Notes under the pieces: generated by a model
What the model saw: only the letters and a program-made list of their open reading frames with translations
The model's database searches: none
Told to the model about the DNA's origin: nothing
Translations under genes and position numbers: made by a program
Shown: in pieces, positions 18,940 to 27,894 of the stretch
How positions within the stretch are numbered: the stretch's first letter is position 1
Layout of the letters: each line of letters begins with the position of its first letter
Origin: Pseudomonas svalbardensis
Lineage (GTDB): Bacteria; Pseudomonadota; Gammaproteobacteria; Pseudomonadales; Pseudomonadaceae
Direction of reading: 5' to 3'
Assembly (NCBI RefSeq): GCF_030053115.1
Contig: NZ_CP125619.1
Location: 56,001-120,000, forward strand
Length of the DNA stretch: 64,000 bases

Positions 18940-19835
18940 AGGTTCAACAGTAAGTAGTGATCTACGAGCAGCGCGATAAACAGCAGGAACAAGTAGTAAA
19001 TAGAGTACTTGAAGGTGTTGATCGCCGCGTGCGGCCGAGTGCCACGGTACAGCACCACGGCCCATTGCAGAAACCTCGCGCCAAGTCCCAGCGCGCAAAT
19101 CAGGTAAAGCACACCGCTCATGTGGATCACGTACGGCATCAAGCTCACGGCCAGCAGCGCGAAGGTATAAAGCAGGATGTGGACCTTGGTGTAGTGCTCG
19201 CCATGGGTCACCGGCAGCATCGGGATGTCAGCCTTGGCGTATTCCTCTTTGCGGTGAATGGCCAGGGCCCAGAAGTGCGGTGGGGTCCAGGCGAAGATAA
19301 TCAGCACCAATAGCAAGGGTTCGGCGCTGACATGCCCAGTGGCGGCGGTCCAGCCGAGCAGCGGCGGGGCGGCGCCGGCCAATCCGCCGATGACGATGTT
19401 TTGCGGTGTCGCGCGTTTCAGGAAGCCGGTGTAGACCACCGCGTAGCCGAGCAGCGAGGCCAGGGTCAGCCACGCCGTCAGTGGATTGGTGAAGGCCAGC
19501 AGTATGGCTTGCCCAAGTACCGCCAACACCAAGGCAAACGTCAGCGCGGCCGCCGGTGACACTCGACCTTCGGCCAAGGGACGTTTGTGCGTGCGGGCCA
19601 TGACCGCATCGATGCGCCGGTCTACCACATGATTGACGGCTGCCGCACCACCGGCACACAAGGCGATCCCCAGATTGCCGAACACCAGCACCGTCCACGG
19701 CACCCCGGCGCGGGTCGCGAGGAACATGCCGACCAGCGAGGTGATGAGCATCAGCACCACCACTTTCGGCTTGGTCAGCTCCAGGTAGTCACGCCAGATC
19801 GCCTGACTGTGACGTGCGCCGATCAGAGTCGCCAT
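18936..19835 (-). CDS. ctaB: Protoheme IX farnesyltransferase (heme O synthase)
   Basis: Converts heme B to heme O, the precursor of the heme A used by the aa3-type oxidase. The 299-residue UbiA-family prenyltransferase has nine hydrophobic helices. Its two Asp-rich active-site stretches are [20 protein letters not shown] and [16 protein letters not shown]. It overlaps ctaA by 13 bases and the SCO gene by 4. Also called cyoE; ctaB is preferred in this oxidase context. Confidence 0.95.
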   Translation of the reverse strand: MATLIGARHSQAIWRDYLELTKPKVVVLMLITSLVGMFLATRAGVPWTVLVFGNLGIALCAGGAAAVNHVVDRRIDAVMARTHKRPLAEGRVSPAAALTFALVLAVLGQAILLAFTNPLTAWLTLASLLGYAVVYTGFLKRATPQNIVIGGLAGAAPPLLGWTAATGHVSAEPLLLVLIIFAWTPPHFWALAIHRKEEYAKADIPMLPVTHGEHYTKVHILLYTFALLAVSLMPYVIHMSGVLYLICALGLGARFLQWAVVLYRGTRPHAAINTFKYSIYYLFLLFIALLVDHYLLLNL

Positions 19836-20902
19836 GGCATCTCTCCTTTTATTGTTATGGGCCCGGCTGAGTGTTTACGCGGGCTGAACCGCCAGCGTGC
19901 AGGGGGTTGCTGCTTGACCCGAACCAGACTGGTTCGCGCGTGATAATTGACCAGCACCATCGTCAGCAACAGTGCCGCGCCGCCCGCGTTGTGCGCGACG
20001 GCCACTGGCAGTGGCAGGTGAAACAGCACATTGCTGATGCCGAGGGTGATTTGTGCGGCGAGGGCGATCAGCACCAACCCGGCCAGCCGCGTCATGCCGA
20101 CCACCTTCAGTTGCCACGCCAACCCGAGCAGCACCAGCGTCACTAACAATGCGCCTATGCGGTGAGTCAGGTGAATGGCGGTGCGGGCATCGCTGTCCAG
20201 TTGCCCGCCGAGGTAATTGGGGCCGATGTGTTGGGTCAGGTGAAAACCGTTGGCGAAGTCCGCAGGCGGCAGCCATTGCCCATGACAGGTCGGGAAGTCG
20301 ATACAGGCCACCGCCGCGTAGTTGGAACTGACCCATCCACCCAAGGCAATTTGCAGAATCACCAGCAGCAACCCGGCGGTCGCCCAGTACTGCAAACGCC
20401 GTGGTACGGTCAGCGCCGGCAACACGCCGGACAATCGCAACGTCAGCAAAAACAGCAGGCTCAACGTCGCAAAGCCGCCGAGCAAATGCCCGGTGACCAC
20501 TTGCGGCCAGAGCTTGAGCGTTACCGTCCACATGCCGAATGCCGCTTGGGCAATCACCACCGCCAGCAGGAACAACGGCAACTTCACTGGCTGCCCCGGG
20601 TGACGACGATGAACCCAGGCGCGGCCGGCCAATACCGAGATCAGCAGCCCCAGCGCGCCGGCGAAGTAGCGGTGAACCATCTCGTTCCAGCCCTTATGGG
20701 CTTCGACGGGAGCGTCGGGAAAATGCAGTTCGGCATGGGCCAATTGAACTTCGCTTTTCGGCACGCTGATAAAGCCATAGCAACCCGGCCAGTCCGGGCA
20801 GCCGAGGCCGGCGTGGGTCAGGCGGGTGTAGGCGCCGAGCAACACCACAATCAGTGCCAGCAAGGTGGCAAACAGCGCGAGGCGAAATCCAGGTTTGGCC
20901 AT
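19823..20902 (-). CDS. ctaA: Heme A synthase CtaA (COX15 type)
   Basis: Oxidises the C8 methyl of heme O to the formyl of heme A. The 359-residue protein has eight predicted helices in two homologous halves, with His pairs in [15 protein letters not shown] and LTHRIGALL acting as heme ligands. A conserved [17 protein letters not shown] loop lies after helix 1 and a matching [11 protein letters not shown] cysteine loop in the second half. It is embedded in the oxidase cluster between a small membrane protein gene and ctaB. Confidence 0.94.
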   Translation of the reverse strand: MAKPGFRLALFATLLALIVVLLGAYTRLTHAGLGCPDWPGCYGFISVPKSEVQLAHAELHFPDAPVEAHKGWNEMVHRYFAGALGLLISVLAGRAWVHRRHPGQPVKLPLFLLAVVIAQAAFGMWTVTLKLWPQVVTGHLLGGFATLSLLFLLTLRLSGVLPALTVPRRLQYWATAGLLLVILQIALGGWVSSNYAAVACIDFPTCHGQWLPPADFANGFHLTQHIGPNYLGGQLDSDARTAIHLTHRIGALLVTLVLLGLAWQLKVVGMTRLAGLVLIALAAQITLGISNVLFHLPLPVAVAHNAGGAALLLTMVLVNYHARTSLVRVKQQPPARWRFSPRKHSAGPITIKGEMPWRL

Positions 20903-20912
20903 GACGATGCCC

Positions 20913-21506
20913 TTATCCGATGTTCGACAGTTTCAGCAAATGGCGCAGGTCGTTGAGCAGATCCTTACCCTTCACCGTCGGGTCGTAGCGCAGCACCAGA
21001 TTGCCATGCGGATCGATGATCCACAGCTGTGGCACTGACTGGTCGCCGGCGGTCTTATGGAAGTCGGTCAAATTCAGGGGATAACGCTGTAATTGAGGAT
21101 ACTCGCGCGTCAGCTTGGCGTCGTATTCACTGCTCAGCGGTTGTGCCGCGGCCAAGGCGTGACTGGCGCGCCCGGCATCACGGCCGAGGCCGATCTGGAT
21201 CTGCCGCGCCAGGTACACCAGTTGCTGGCAGTCCACCGAGCAATCCTTGGGCGCGGTCACCAGTATCTGCCAACGATCCTCCTGCGCCTGCACGCCGAGA
21301 TCGGCGCGGGTCTGGCCGTTGCCGATCAGTTCGCCGTGATAGCTGCGACCTTCCGGCACCCAGAACTGCAATTTGTACATGCCGGTGGCGAGGATCATCG
21401 GACCGATCACCCCGAGCAGGATCAGCAGTAACTGCAAGCGACCTTTACGCCGACTCGCCGGCGTTTTCGCTTCAGACATGCTGGGTGGATTCATGGCCGC
21501 TCCCAT
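20913..21506 (-). CDS. Membrane-anchored protein of the cox cluster (PA0111-like)
   Basis: A 197-residue protein with one N-terminal membrane helix (LLLILLGVIGPMILATGMY) and an extracytoplasmic domain that resembles a degenerate thioredoxin/SCO fold. CSVDCQQLVYLARQIQ has a CX3C pair, and VPQLWIIDPHGNLVLRYDP looks like the SCO C-terminal strand. The start at 21506 is fixed by AAAGGAG 7 bp upstream, so the gene overlaps SURF1 by 35 bases. Conservation between SURF1 and ctaA implies a role in oxidase assembly, possibly thiol/copper handling; no function is established to my knowledge. Confidence 0.8.
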   Translation of the reverse strand: MGAAMNPPSMSEAKTPASRRKGRLQLLLILLGVIGPMILATGMYKLQFWVPEGRSYHGELIGNGQTRADLGVQAQEDRWQILVTAPKDCSVDCQQLVYLARQIQIGLGRDAGRASHALAAAQPLSSEYDAKLTREYPQLQRYPLNLTDFHKTAGDQSVPQLWIIDPHGNLVLRYDPTVKGKDLLNDLRHLLKLSNIG

Positions 21507-22212
21507 GGTGTTTCTCCTTTGCGTTGTGCCAGCCGAGATAGAGATAGAGGCCGAACAGGGCGATCGACATGGCGAACCACTGCACGGCATAAGCCAGGTG
21601 TTTTTCCGGTCCCATGGCGATTACTGGCCAGTCAGCCTGGTAAGTCGCGGGACCGCTTTCTGCGCGTAATTCGTAGGCAAAACCTTCGCGATCCAGCGCC
21701 GTCCAGAGCCTGGCCGGTTCGACCGCGGTGATCAGTTGTGGCCAGGTCGTGGTGTTCGGGTCGGCGTGCAACTGGAAAGTGGCGCCGGGGGAGACGTAGA
21801 CCCAGGCAACGAGGCTCAAGGCCTGAGTCGGTGTAGTGAATTGCGGTGGGGTGCGGCGATCCGGCCACGGCAGCCAGCCGCGATTGACCAGCAGCCAGAG
21901 CCCGGTCGCCTGATCCTGAAACGGTTGCAGCAGTTCGACGCCAACCTTGCCGTCGCGCTGACGGTTATCCAGCAACAGGCTGTGTGCGGCATCGAACTGG
22001 CCGTGCAGGTGAACCCGGCGGAAGGCCGGATCTGCGGTGGATTGCAGCTCGGTGCTGGCCATTGGTTCGGCGGCACGGCGCTCGGTGTAGCTTTGCAACA
22101 GCGCGCTTTTCTCTGCGCCCCGGCTCAATTGCCAGAACCCGAGTGACACCAGCATGGGCAACAACACCGCGACCACCAGGGTCGGCACGATGCCCGGCCG
22201 GAAACGCTTCAT
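21472..22212 (-). CDS. SURF1 family cytochrome oxidase assembly protein
   Basis: A 246-residue inner-membrane protein that helps insert heme A into oxidase subunit I. Topology is the SURF1 pattern: one helix near the N-terminus (TLVVAVLLPMLVSLGFWQLSR), a large periplasmic domain with LDNRQRDGKVGVELLQPF and LVNRGWLPWPDR, and a C-terminal helix (AYAVQWFAMSIALFGLYLYL). ATG 22212 (MKRFRPGIVP) gives the family length; the longer upstream frame enters the divergent DUF2909 gene. Confidence 0.92.
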   Translation of the reverse strand: MKRFRPGIVPTLVVAVLLPMLVSLGFWQLSRGAEKSALLQSYTERRAAEPMASTELQSTADPAFRRVHLHGQFDAAHSLLLDNRQRDGKVGVELLQPFQDQATGLWLLVNRGWLPWPDRRTPPQFTTPTQALSLVAWVYVSPGATFQLHADPNTTTWPQLITAVEPARLWTALDREGFAYELRAESGPATYQADWPVIAMGPEKHLAYAVQWFAMSIALFGLYLYLGWHNAKEKHHGSGHESTQHV

Positions 22213-22282
22213 GGCGTCGCCAGAAAGTCGGTAGTCGCGATAGCTATACTCAAGTGCATCGCCTTTCCCCTGGAGTCTCACC

Positions 22283-22486
22283 ATGCTCAAAGCAGCCATC
22301 GTCCTGATGCTGATTGCCACGGTTGTCAGCCTGTTCAGCGGCCTGTTTTTTCTGGTCAAGGACGACAGCAGCTCGAACCGCCTCGTCATTGCCTTGAGTG
22401 TTCGTGTCGCGCTGGCCGCCATCACCGTCGGCTTGATTGCCTGGGGGTTTCTCAGCGGCCAGCTGGTTTCAAACGTGCCTTGGTAA
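22283..22486 (+). CDS. DUF2909 twin-helix membrane protein
   Basis: A 67-residue protein made of two hydrophobic helices (residues 4-25 and 36-59) joined by KDDSSSNRL. It belongs to DUF2909, a small family often found in proteobacterial cox clusters. A TGGAG box 7 bp before ATG supports translation. It is the only gene on the plus strand inside the cox cluster, divergent from SURF1 and convergent with coxC, whose stop is 3 bp away. A role in the oxidase is inferred only from this recurrent position. Confidence 0.82.
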   Translation: MLKAAIVLMLIATVVSLFSGLFFLVKDDSSSNRLVIALSVRVALAAITVGLIAWGFLSGQLVSNVPW

Positions 22487-22489
22487 GCC

Positions 22490-23377
22490 TCAGAGCACGT
22501 AGACGAAAACGAATAGTCCGATCCACACCACGTCTACGAAGTGCCAGTACCAGCTCGCGGCCTCAAATCCGAATTGGTGATCGGCATCGAAATGCCCGCG
22601 CATGATCCGCATCAGCATTACAAACAGGATGATGGTGCCCATGGTCACGTGGGCGCCGTGGAAGCCGGTGAGCATGAAGAAGGTCGCGCCGTAGATCCCG
22701 GAACCCAGGGTCAGGCCCAGTTCCTTGTAAGCGTGGATGTACTCTTCGGCCTGGAAGCCGAGGAACGCGCAACCGAGCAATACGGTCAGCGCCAGCCAGA
22801 TTTTCAGTGCGCCGCGATGGCCCTTTTTCAAGGCGTGGTGGGCGATGGTCACGGTGACGCTGGAACTCACCAGCAGCACGGTATTGAGCAGCGGCAGGCC
22901 CCACGGGCTGATGACATCCTTGGGGGCGGGAAAGAGTTTCGGGTCCGGGTTATTCAGCAACGGCCAGGTGAATTCGAACGTCGGCCAGAGCATGTGGGCG
23001 AGGCCTTTGGCGCCTTCACCGCCCAGTGACGGGCCAGTGATGTTGCGTACATAAAACAGTGCCCCGAAGAAGGCGATGAAGAACATCACCTCCGAGAAGA
23101 TGAACCAGCTCATGCCCCAGCGGAACGAGCGATCCATCTGCGCACTGTACAACCCCTGGCGACTTTCCTTGATCACCGTGCCGAACCAGCCGAACAGCAT
23201 GTAGGCGAGCAGCAGGCTGCCGACGAAAAAGATCAGTGGGCCGTGGGATTCCGGCCGCGCCGCCTTCAGGTCGTTGAACCAGGTGGCCAGGCCGAGCACG
23301 GTGACGAACATACCGACCGTGGCAATGATCGGCCATTTGCTCTGGGCCGGTACGTAATAATGTTCATGAATTGCCAT
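22490..23377 (-). CDS. coxC: Cytochrome c oxidase subunit III
   Basis: A 295-residue polytopic subunit of the aa3-type oxidase with seven helices. Recognisable segments are YYVPAQSKWP at the N-terminus, FFGALFYVRN, the lipid-pocket HHALKKGHRGALKIWL, QAEEYIHAYKELGLTLGSGIYG, and the ending FEAASWYWHFVDVVWIGLFVFVYVL. Subunit III stabilises turnover of subunit I. It follows ctaG in the order B-A-G-C. Confidence 0.96.
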   Translation of the reverse strand: MAIHEHYYVPAQSKWPIIATVGMFVTVLGLATWFNDLKAARPESHGPLIFFVGSLLLAYMLFGWFGTVIKESRQGLYSAQMDRSFRWGMSWFIFSEVMFFIAFFGALFYVRNITGPSLGGEGAKGLAHMLWPTFEFTWPLLNNPDPKLFPAPKDVISPWGLPLLNTVLLVSSSVTVTIAHHALKKGHRGALKIWLALTVLLGCAFLGFQAEEYIHAYKELGLTLGSGIYGATFFMLTGFHGAHVTMGTIILFVMLMRIMRGHFDADHQFGFEAASWYWHFVDVVWIGLFVFVYVL

Positions 23378-23410
23378 TTATTGTTCTCCTTATCGGGCAC
23401 GCTTTAACGC

Positions 23411-23968
23411 CTAGCCACCGGTATTTGCAGCAACAGCCGCGGGTGGATGACGTGCGGTGATATCGAACAGCGTGTAGGAAAGCGTCAGGTGCTTCACATC
23501 CTTGGGCATGTCACGGTCAACGATGAAACGTACCGGCATCTCGATCCGTTGACCGGGCTGCAGCACTTGCTGGGTAAAGCAGAAACATTCGGTCTTGTGG
23601 AAGTACGCCGCCGCCGCGCTGGGCGCGATGCTCGGAACCGCCTGGGCGCTCATCGGGCGATCGGTCGGGTTATGGGCGATGAAAATCATCTCGTTCACCG
23701 CTCCCGGATTCGCCACCAGTTCGTCGCCCTTGGGATAGAAGTCCCAAGACATGTCGGCGGAATTGGTCGACAGAAACTGCACGCGGACTTGCCGCGAGGT
23801 GTCGACCGTTTGTTCGCCCTCATACTGCCCGCCGGTCTTGCCGTTGATGCCGAACGCTTTGCACATCACGTCGTAGATCGGCACCAGGGCAAACCCGAAG
23901 ACAAACATCGCCACCACCACCAGCAGCAGGCGCGTGACCAGCTTCTTCAAAGAAATAGAGTCAGCCAC
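23411..23968 (-). CDS. ctaG: Cytochrome c oxidase assembly protein CtaG (Cox11 type)
   Basis: Copper chaperone that delivers Cu to the CuB centre of subunit I. The 185-residue protein starts at GTG 23968, preceded by GGAGGG at 8 bp. One N-terminal helix (residues 10-30) is followed by YDVMCKAFGINGKTGG and a periplasmic Ig-like domain. That domain carries the copper-binding ECFCFTQQ motif and the conserved LPVRFIVD-like PVRFIVDRDMP. It lies between coxA and coxC as in other proteobacteria. Confidence 0.94.
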   Translation of the reverse strand: MADSISLKKLVTRLLLVVVAMFVFGFALVPIYDVMCKAFGINGKTGGQYEGEQTVDTSRQVRVQFLSTNSADMSWDFYPKGDELVANPGAVNEMIFIAHNPTDRPMSAQAVPSIAPSAAAAYFHKTECFCFTQQVLQPGQRIEMPVRFIVDRDMPKDVKHLTLSYTLFDITARHPPAAVAANTGG

Positions 23969-23993
23969 GATACAAGCCCTCCACAAAAACCCA

Positions 23994-24022
23994 TGTGGGA
24001 GCGCCGCACCGCCGCTCCCACA
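23994..24022. repeat. REP-like hairpin between coxA and ctaG
   Basis: TGTGGGAGCG (23994-24003) and CGCTCCCACA (24013-24022) form a perfect 10-bp stem with a 9-bp GC-rich loop, inside the operon. It could slow 3' degradation of the coxBA message or modulate ctaG and coxC levels. Confidence 0.75.
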
Positions 24023-24023
24023 G

Positions 24024-25616
24024 TCATTTCACTTCCGGCGGCGTGGTGAAGGTGTGATACGGCGCCGGTGACGGAATACTCCATTCCAGGCCTTCGGCCC
24101 CATCCCACGGTTTGGCCGGTGCCGGCTCGCCGCCACGGATGGTCTTGATCACGATGAACAGGAAGAAGATCTGCGTGGCGCCGAACATGAACGCACCGAT
24201 CGACGACACCATGTTGAAGTCGGCGAATTGCAGGTTGTAGTCGGGAATCCGCCGCGGCATGCCCGCCAGCCCCACGAAGTGCATCGGGAAGAACGCCATG
24301 TTCATGCCGATGAACGACAGCCAGAAGTGCAGCTTGCCGAGGGTTTCGTCGTACATGTGACCGGTCCATTTCGGCAGCCAGTAGTAGGCCGAGGCGAAGA
24401 TCCCGAAGATCGCCCCCGGTACCAGTACATAGTGGAAGTGCGCGACCACGAAGTAGGTGTCCTGGTACTGGAAGTCCGCCGGTGCGATGGCCAGCATCAA
24501 CCCGGAGAAACCTCCGATGGAAAACAGGATCACGAACGCCACCGCAAACAGCATCGGTGTCTCGAAGGTCAGCGAGCCTTGCCACATGGTGCTGGCCCAG
24601 TTGAACACCTTGACCCCGGTGGGTACGGCGATCAGCAACGTGGCGTACATGAAGAACAACTCGCCCACCAATGGAATGCCAACCACGAACATGTGGTGCG
24701 CCCAGACGATGAACGACAGGAACGCGATACTCGCCGTCGCATAGACCATCGAGGTGTAGCCAAACAGCGGTTTGCGTGAGAAGGCCGGAATGATCGAGCT
24801 GACGGCACCGAAGGCCGGCAGGATCATGATGTACACCTCGGGGTGACCGAAGAACCAGAACACGTGCTGGAACAACACCGGGTCACCGCCACCGGCGGCA
24901 CTGAAGAAGCTGGTGCCGAAGTGGATGTCCATCAGCATCATCGTCACGCAGCCGGCCAGTACCGGCATCACCGCGATCAGCAGGAACGCGGTAATCAGCC
25001 AGGTCCAGACGAACAGCGGCATTTTCATCAACGTCATGCCGGGGGCGCGCAGGTTGAGGATGGTGGCGATCACGTTGATCGCGCCCATGATCGAACTGAT
25101 CCCCATCAAGTGGATGGCGAAGATGAAGAAGGTCACGCTTTCCGGTGCGTAGGTCGTCGACAGCGGGGCGTAGAACGTCCAGCCGAAGTTCGGTCCACCG
25201 CCGGGGGTGAACAGGGTCGATACCAGCAGGATGAATGCTGCCGGCAACAGCCAGAAGCTGAAGTTGTTCATCCGTGGCAGGGCCATGTCCGGCGCGCCGA
25301 TCATCAACGGAATCATCCAGTTGGCGAGGCCGACGAACGCTGGCATCACCGCACCGAAGACCATCACCAGACCGTGCATGGTGGTCATCTGGTTGAAGAA
25401 CTCCGGCTGGACGATTTGCAGTCCCGGTTGGAACAACTCGGCACGAATCACCATCGCGAACGAGCCACCGAGCAAGAACATGGAGAACGCGAACCACAGG
25501 TATAGCGTGCCGATATCCTTGTGGTTGGTGGTCAGCACCCAGCGCATCAGGCCTTTGGCGGGGCCGTGGGCGTGGGCGGTGCCGGTATGAACATGGTCAT
25601 CGACGACAGCAGTCAT
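24024..25616 (-). CDS. coxA: Cytochrome c oxidase subunit I
   Basis: The catalytic subunit with heme a and the heme a3-CuB centre, 530 residues and 12 helices. Diagnostic motifs are WVLTTNHKDIGTLYL at the N-terminus, TTMHGLVMVFG (heme a His), FGHPEVYIMILPAFG with the cross-linked CuB His-Tyr, WAHHMFVVGI with the CuB His pair, and HFHYVLVPG with heme ligands. K- and D-channel residues appear intact, so this is an A1-type proton-pumping oxidase. It lies 82 bp downstream of coxB. Confidence 0.98.
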   Translation of the reverse strand: MTAVVDDHVHTGTAHAHGPAKGLMRWVLTTNHKDIGTLYLWFAFSMFLLGGSFAMVIRAELFQPGLQIVQPEFFNQMTTMHGLVMVFGAVMPAFVGLANWMIPLMIGAPDMALPRMNNFSFWLLPAAFILLVSTLFTPGGGPNFGWTFYAPLSTTYAPESVTFFIFAIHLMGISSIMGAINVIATILNLRAPGMTLMKMPLFVWTWLITAFLLIAVMPVLAGCVTMMLMDIHFGTSFFSAAGGGDPVLFQHVFWFFGHPEVYIMILPAFGAVSSIIPAFSRKPLFGYTSMVYATASIAFLSFIVWAHHMFVVGIPLVGELFFMYATLLIAVPTGVKVFNWASTMWQGSLTFETPMLFAVAFVILFSIGGFSGLMLAIAPADFQYQDTYFVVAHFHYVLVPGAIFGIFASAYYWLPKWTGHMYDETLGKLHFWLSFIGMNMAFFPMHFVGLAGMPRRIPDYNLQFADFNMVSSIGAFMFGATQIFFLFIVIKTIRGGEPAPAKPWDGAEGLEWSIPSPAPYHTFTTPPEVK

Positions 25617-25698
25617 GTCCTGTCTCCTGCAAACAGATGGGCTGGGCAGGCCGGGACGCGATGCCCCGACTGGTTCCTTACGTGCGCAATAGACCGGG

Positions 25699-26826
25699 TC
25701 ATTTGCTTTCCGCCTGTTTCAGCTCCAGCACTTCTTTAGGGGTGACCATGTCGCCCTTGTTGTTGCCCCAGGCGTTACGTTCGTAGGTCACGACCGCTGC
25801 GATATCGACTTCCGAGAGTTGCTTGCCGAACGCCGCCATGGAGGTGCCGGGCTTGCCGTGGAAGACAATGCCCAAGTGATCCTTGATCGGTCCGGTAGCG
25901 ATTTTCGAGCCCTTGAGCGCCGGGAACATCGGCGGCAAGCCCTGACCTTCGGCCTGGTGACAGGCCACGCAGGTGGTGTGATAAACCTTGTCGCCGCGCT
26001 CCTTGAGTTCGTCGAGGGTCCATTCCTTGCTGGTCAGCTCTTTAAGCTGCAGGGCTTCAGCCTTGCGCTCGGCCAGCCATTTTTCGTAATCGGCCTTTTC
26101 CTTGACCTCGACCACGATCGGCATGAAGCCGTGGTCCTTGCCGCATAATTCGGCGCATTGACCGCGGTAGATGCCGGGCTTGTCAACGCGGGTCCAGGCT
26201 TCGTTGACGAACCCCGGGATCGCATCGCGCTTGACCGCAAAGGCCGGCACCCACCAGGAGTGGATGACGTCGGCGGAGGTCACCAGGAAGCGCACCTTGG
26301 CGCCGATCGGCAGCACCAATGGCTTGTCGACCTCAAGCAGGTAATGCTCGCCCTTGGTTTCCTTGTTGTTGATCTGATCGGCGGGCGTGTTCAGGTTGCT
26401 GAAGAAATCAACGTCCTGGCCCAGGTATTTGTAATGCCACTTCCATTGATAACCGGTGACCTGGATATCGATATCCGGCTCACTGGCGTCGTACATCTTG
26501 ATCAGGGTTGCAGTCGCGGGAACCGCCATGGCCACCAGAATCAGGAAGGGCACGATGGTCCAGAGGATTTCAACGGTGGTGCTTTCATGAAATTTTGCAG
26601 CCACCTGCCCGGTCGAGCGGCGGTGGAGAATCATCGACCAGAACATGGCGCCGAAGACGATGATGCCGATCACTACACAGATCCAGAAAATGGTCATGTG
26701 CAGGTCAAATACTGCGTGACTGATTTCAGTCGCTCCCGGCGCCATATTCACAGCCCATTCGGCGTGTGCCGGACTGAAAATCGACCACAACAGGAGGCCC
26801 ATCCAGACATGTGGATGTCGCATCAT
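25699..26826 (-). CDS. coxB: Cytochrome c oxidase subunit II with fused cytochrome c domain (caa3 type)
   Basis: Subunit II, 375 residues. A signal peptide and two helices anchor a cupredoxin domain with the binuclear CuA site CAELCGKDHGFM. Aromatic TGYQWKWHYKY lies at the electron entry. After residue 260 there is an added class I cytochrome c domain (heme site CVACH, later a GKPGTSMAAFG Met-ligand region). The fusion classifies the enzyme as a caa3-type oxidase, able to take electrons from the attached heme. It is the first gene of the coxB-coxA-ctaG-coxC unit. Confidence 0.97.
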   Translation of the reverse strand: MMRHPHVWMGLLLWSIFSPAHAEWAVNMAPGATEISHAVFDLHMTIFWICVVIGIIVFGAMFWSMILHRRSTGQVAAKFHESTTVEILWTIVPFLILVAMAVPATATLIKMYDASEPDIDIQVTGYQWKWHYKYLGQDVDFFSNLNTPADQINNKETKGEHYLLEVDKPLVLPIGAKVRFLVTSADVIHSWWVPAFAVKRDAIPGFVNEAWTRVDKPGIYRGQCAELCGKDHGFMPIVVEVKEKADYEKWLAERKAEALQLKELTSKEWTLDELKERGDKVYHTTCVACHQAEGQGLPPMFPALKGSKIATGPIKDHLGIVFHGKPGTSMAAFGKQLSEVDIAAVVTYERNAWGNNKGDMVTPKEVLELKQAESK

Positions 26827-27197
26827 TGCGGGTTCCCCTTATCGTTCTTGTTATCCCGCCGGCTTTCACCTGCGGCAAGGGAGCGGCTTTTTCAGACTAC
26901 GAACTTGAATCGCCGAGCCTTGCTGCGTGTGCAGTCGGGCGTCATCAGCTAACTCCATTCCCACCCGAGTATAGACAGCGACCGCCACCTCGCAACGTGA
27001 TGGCGTAAATCATCTGAAACAGCTGGGACTTGCGTTCCAGGGCACGAATGGAGAAGGATGCAGACGAGTGGTGGCAAACCGATATAACTTTGATGTCTCA
27101 AGGATGAAATAATTATGACAAATGCGTCTTAGCATTTTTCGTATGCCAGCTAAGTTATGTCCTCCCTATTTCATTGCCTTTGTTTCCTGGAGTTTTC
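26827..27197. other. Intergenic region between divergent coxB and a conserved gene
   Basis: About 370 bp with no credible gene. It must hold the promoters of the coxBAGC operon (minus) and of the gene at 27198 (plus). The half nearer 27198 is AT-richer. I see no confident operator, riboswitch or RNA structure. Confidence 0.5.
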
Positions 27198-27848
27198 ATG
27201 AACACCGCCGCATTGCGCGAGCAGATCCAAAAAGCCCAACAACACGAAGCCGAAACCGGCCTGCTGACTCGTCAGCTGGAAACCCAACTGCCACACCTTC
27301 ACTCCGCCATCCAATTGCCGGATGTCGACGCCAACGGCGTGATGACGCGTTTTGTGGCCGCGTATATAGAGCAAGTGCCGGACCTGCTGGACGCAGCCAA
27401 TGAAGTCGCCAGGGAAGCGGGTATCGAATCACAGATCAAACCGGTGCTGAAAATCGCCGAGCAGTTCTTCCTCCAGCCGCCGGCGATCATGGCCGGTCAC
27501 GTCGGTCTGGACAGCCTGCTGGACGAAGCCTATCTGGCGCACCGCCTGGTCGAAGAGGTCAATGACCTGTACATCAAGTATTTTGGCCAGCCACTGATCC
27601 CCTTGGACATGACTGTTGCCAACCTGATTGCCCACCAACTGATCGGCGAGGAGTTCGCCAATCAACTGGATGAGGCGGTGCATCACGCCGTGGACGAGAT
27701 GCTCAATGAAGACAGTTTCGCGCTGGACTCCGTCGAGGCCTACCGCGAGAAACTCAACAGCCCGGACACCGGCGCTGCATGGAAGCGCTGGCCGTGCCTG
27801 TCGCGCCAATTGGGCGTAGGCCTTGAGCTGGATCAGCCAGCGGCTTGA
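27198..27848 (+). CDS. Conserved hypothetical protein (PA0104-like)
   Basis: A 216-residue protein with no signal peptide or membrane helix. It is acidic and mostly helical, beginning MNTAALREQIQKAQQHEAET and containing QLPHLHSAIQLPD and a Glu/His-rich stretch EEVNDLYIKYFGQPL. No catalytic signature is recognised. The start follows TGGAG with 6 bp spacing. It occupies the slot between the cox operon and the SulP/carbonic anhydrase pair, as PA0104 does in P. aeruginosa (from memory). Function unknown. Confidence 0.75.
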   Translation: MNTAALREQIQKAQQHEAETGLLTRQLETQLPHLHSAIQLPDVDANGVMTRFVAAYIEQVPDLLDAANEVAREAGIESQIKPVLKIAEQFFLQPPAIMAGHVGLDSLLDEAYLAHRLVEEVNDLYIKYFGQPLIPLDMTVANLIAHQLIGEEFANQLDEAVHHAVDEMLNEDSFALDSVEAYREKLNSPDTGAAWKRWPCLSRQLGVGLELDQPAA

Positions 27849-27864
27849 TAAGTTGCCCCTAAAG

Positions 27865-27894
27865 AAATCGCAGCCTATTGGCTGCGATTTTTTT
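27865..27894. terminator. Bidirectional terminator
   Basis: AAATCGCAGCC/GGCTGCGATTT is a perfect 11-bp stem with a TATT loop, followed by T run to 27894 on the plus strand. It overlaps the last base of the convergent SulP stop codon, so it can serve both genes. Confidence 0.85.
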
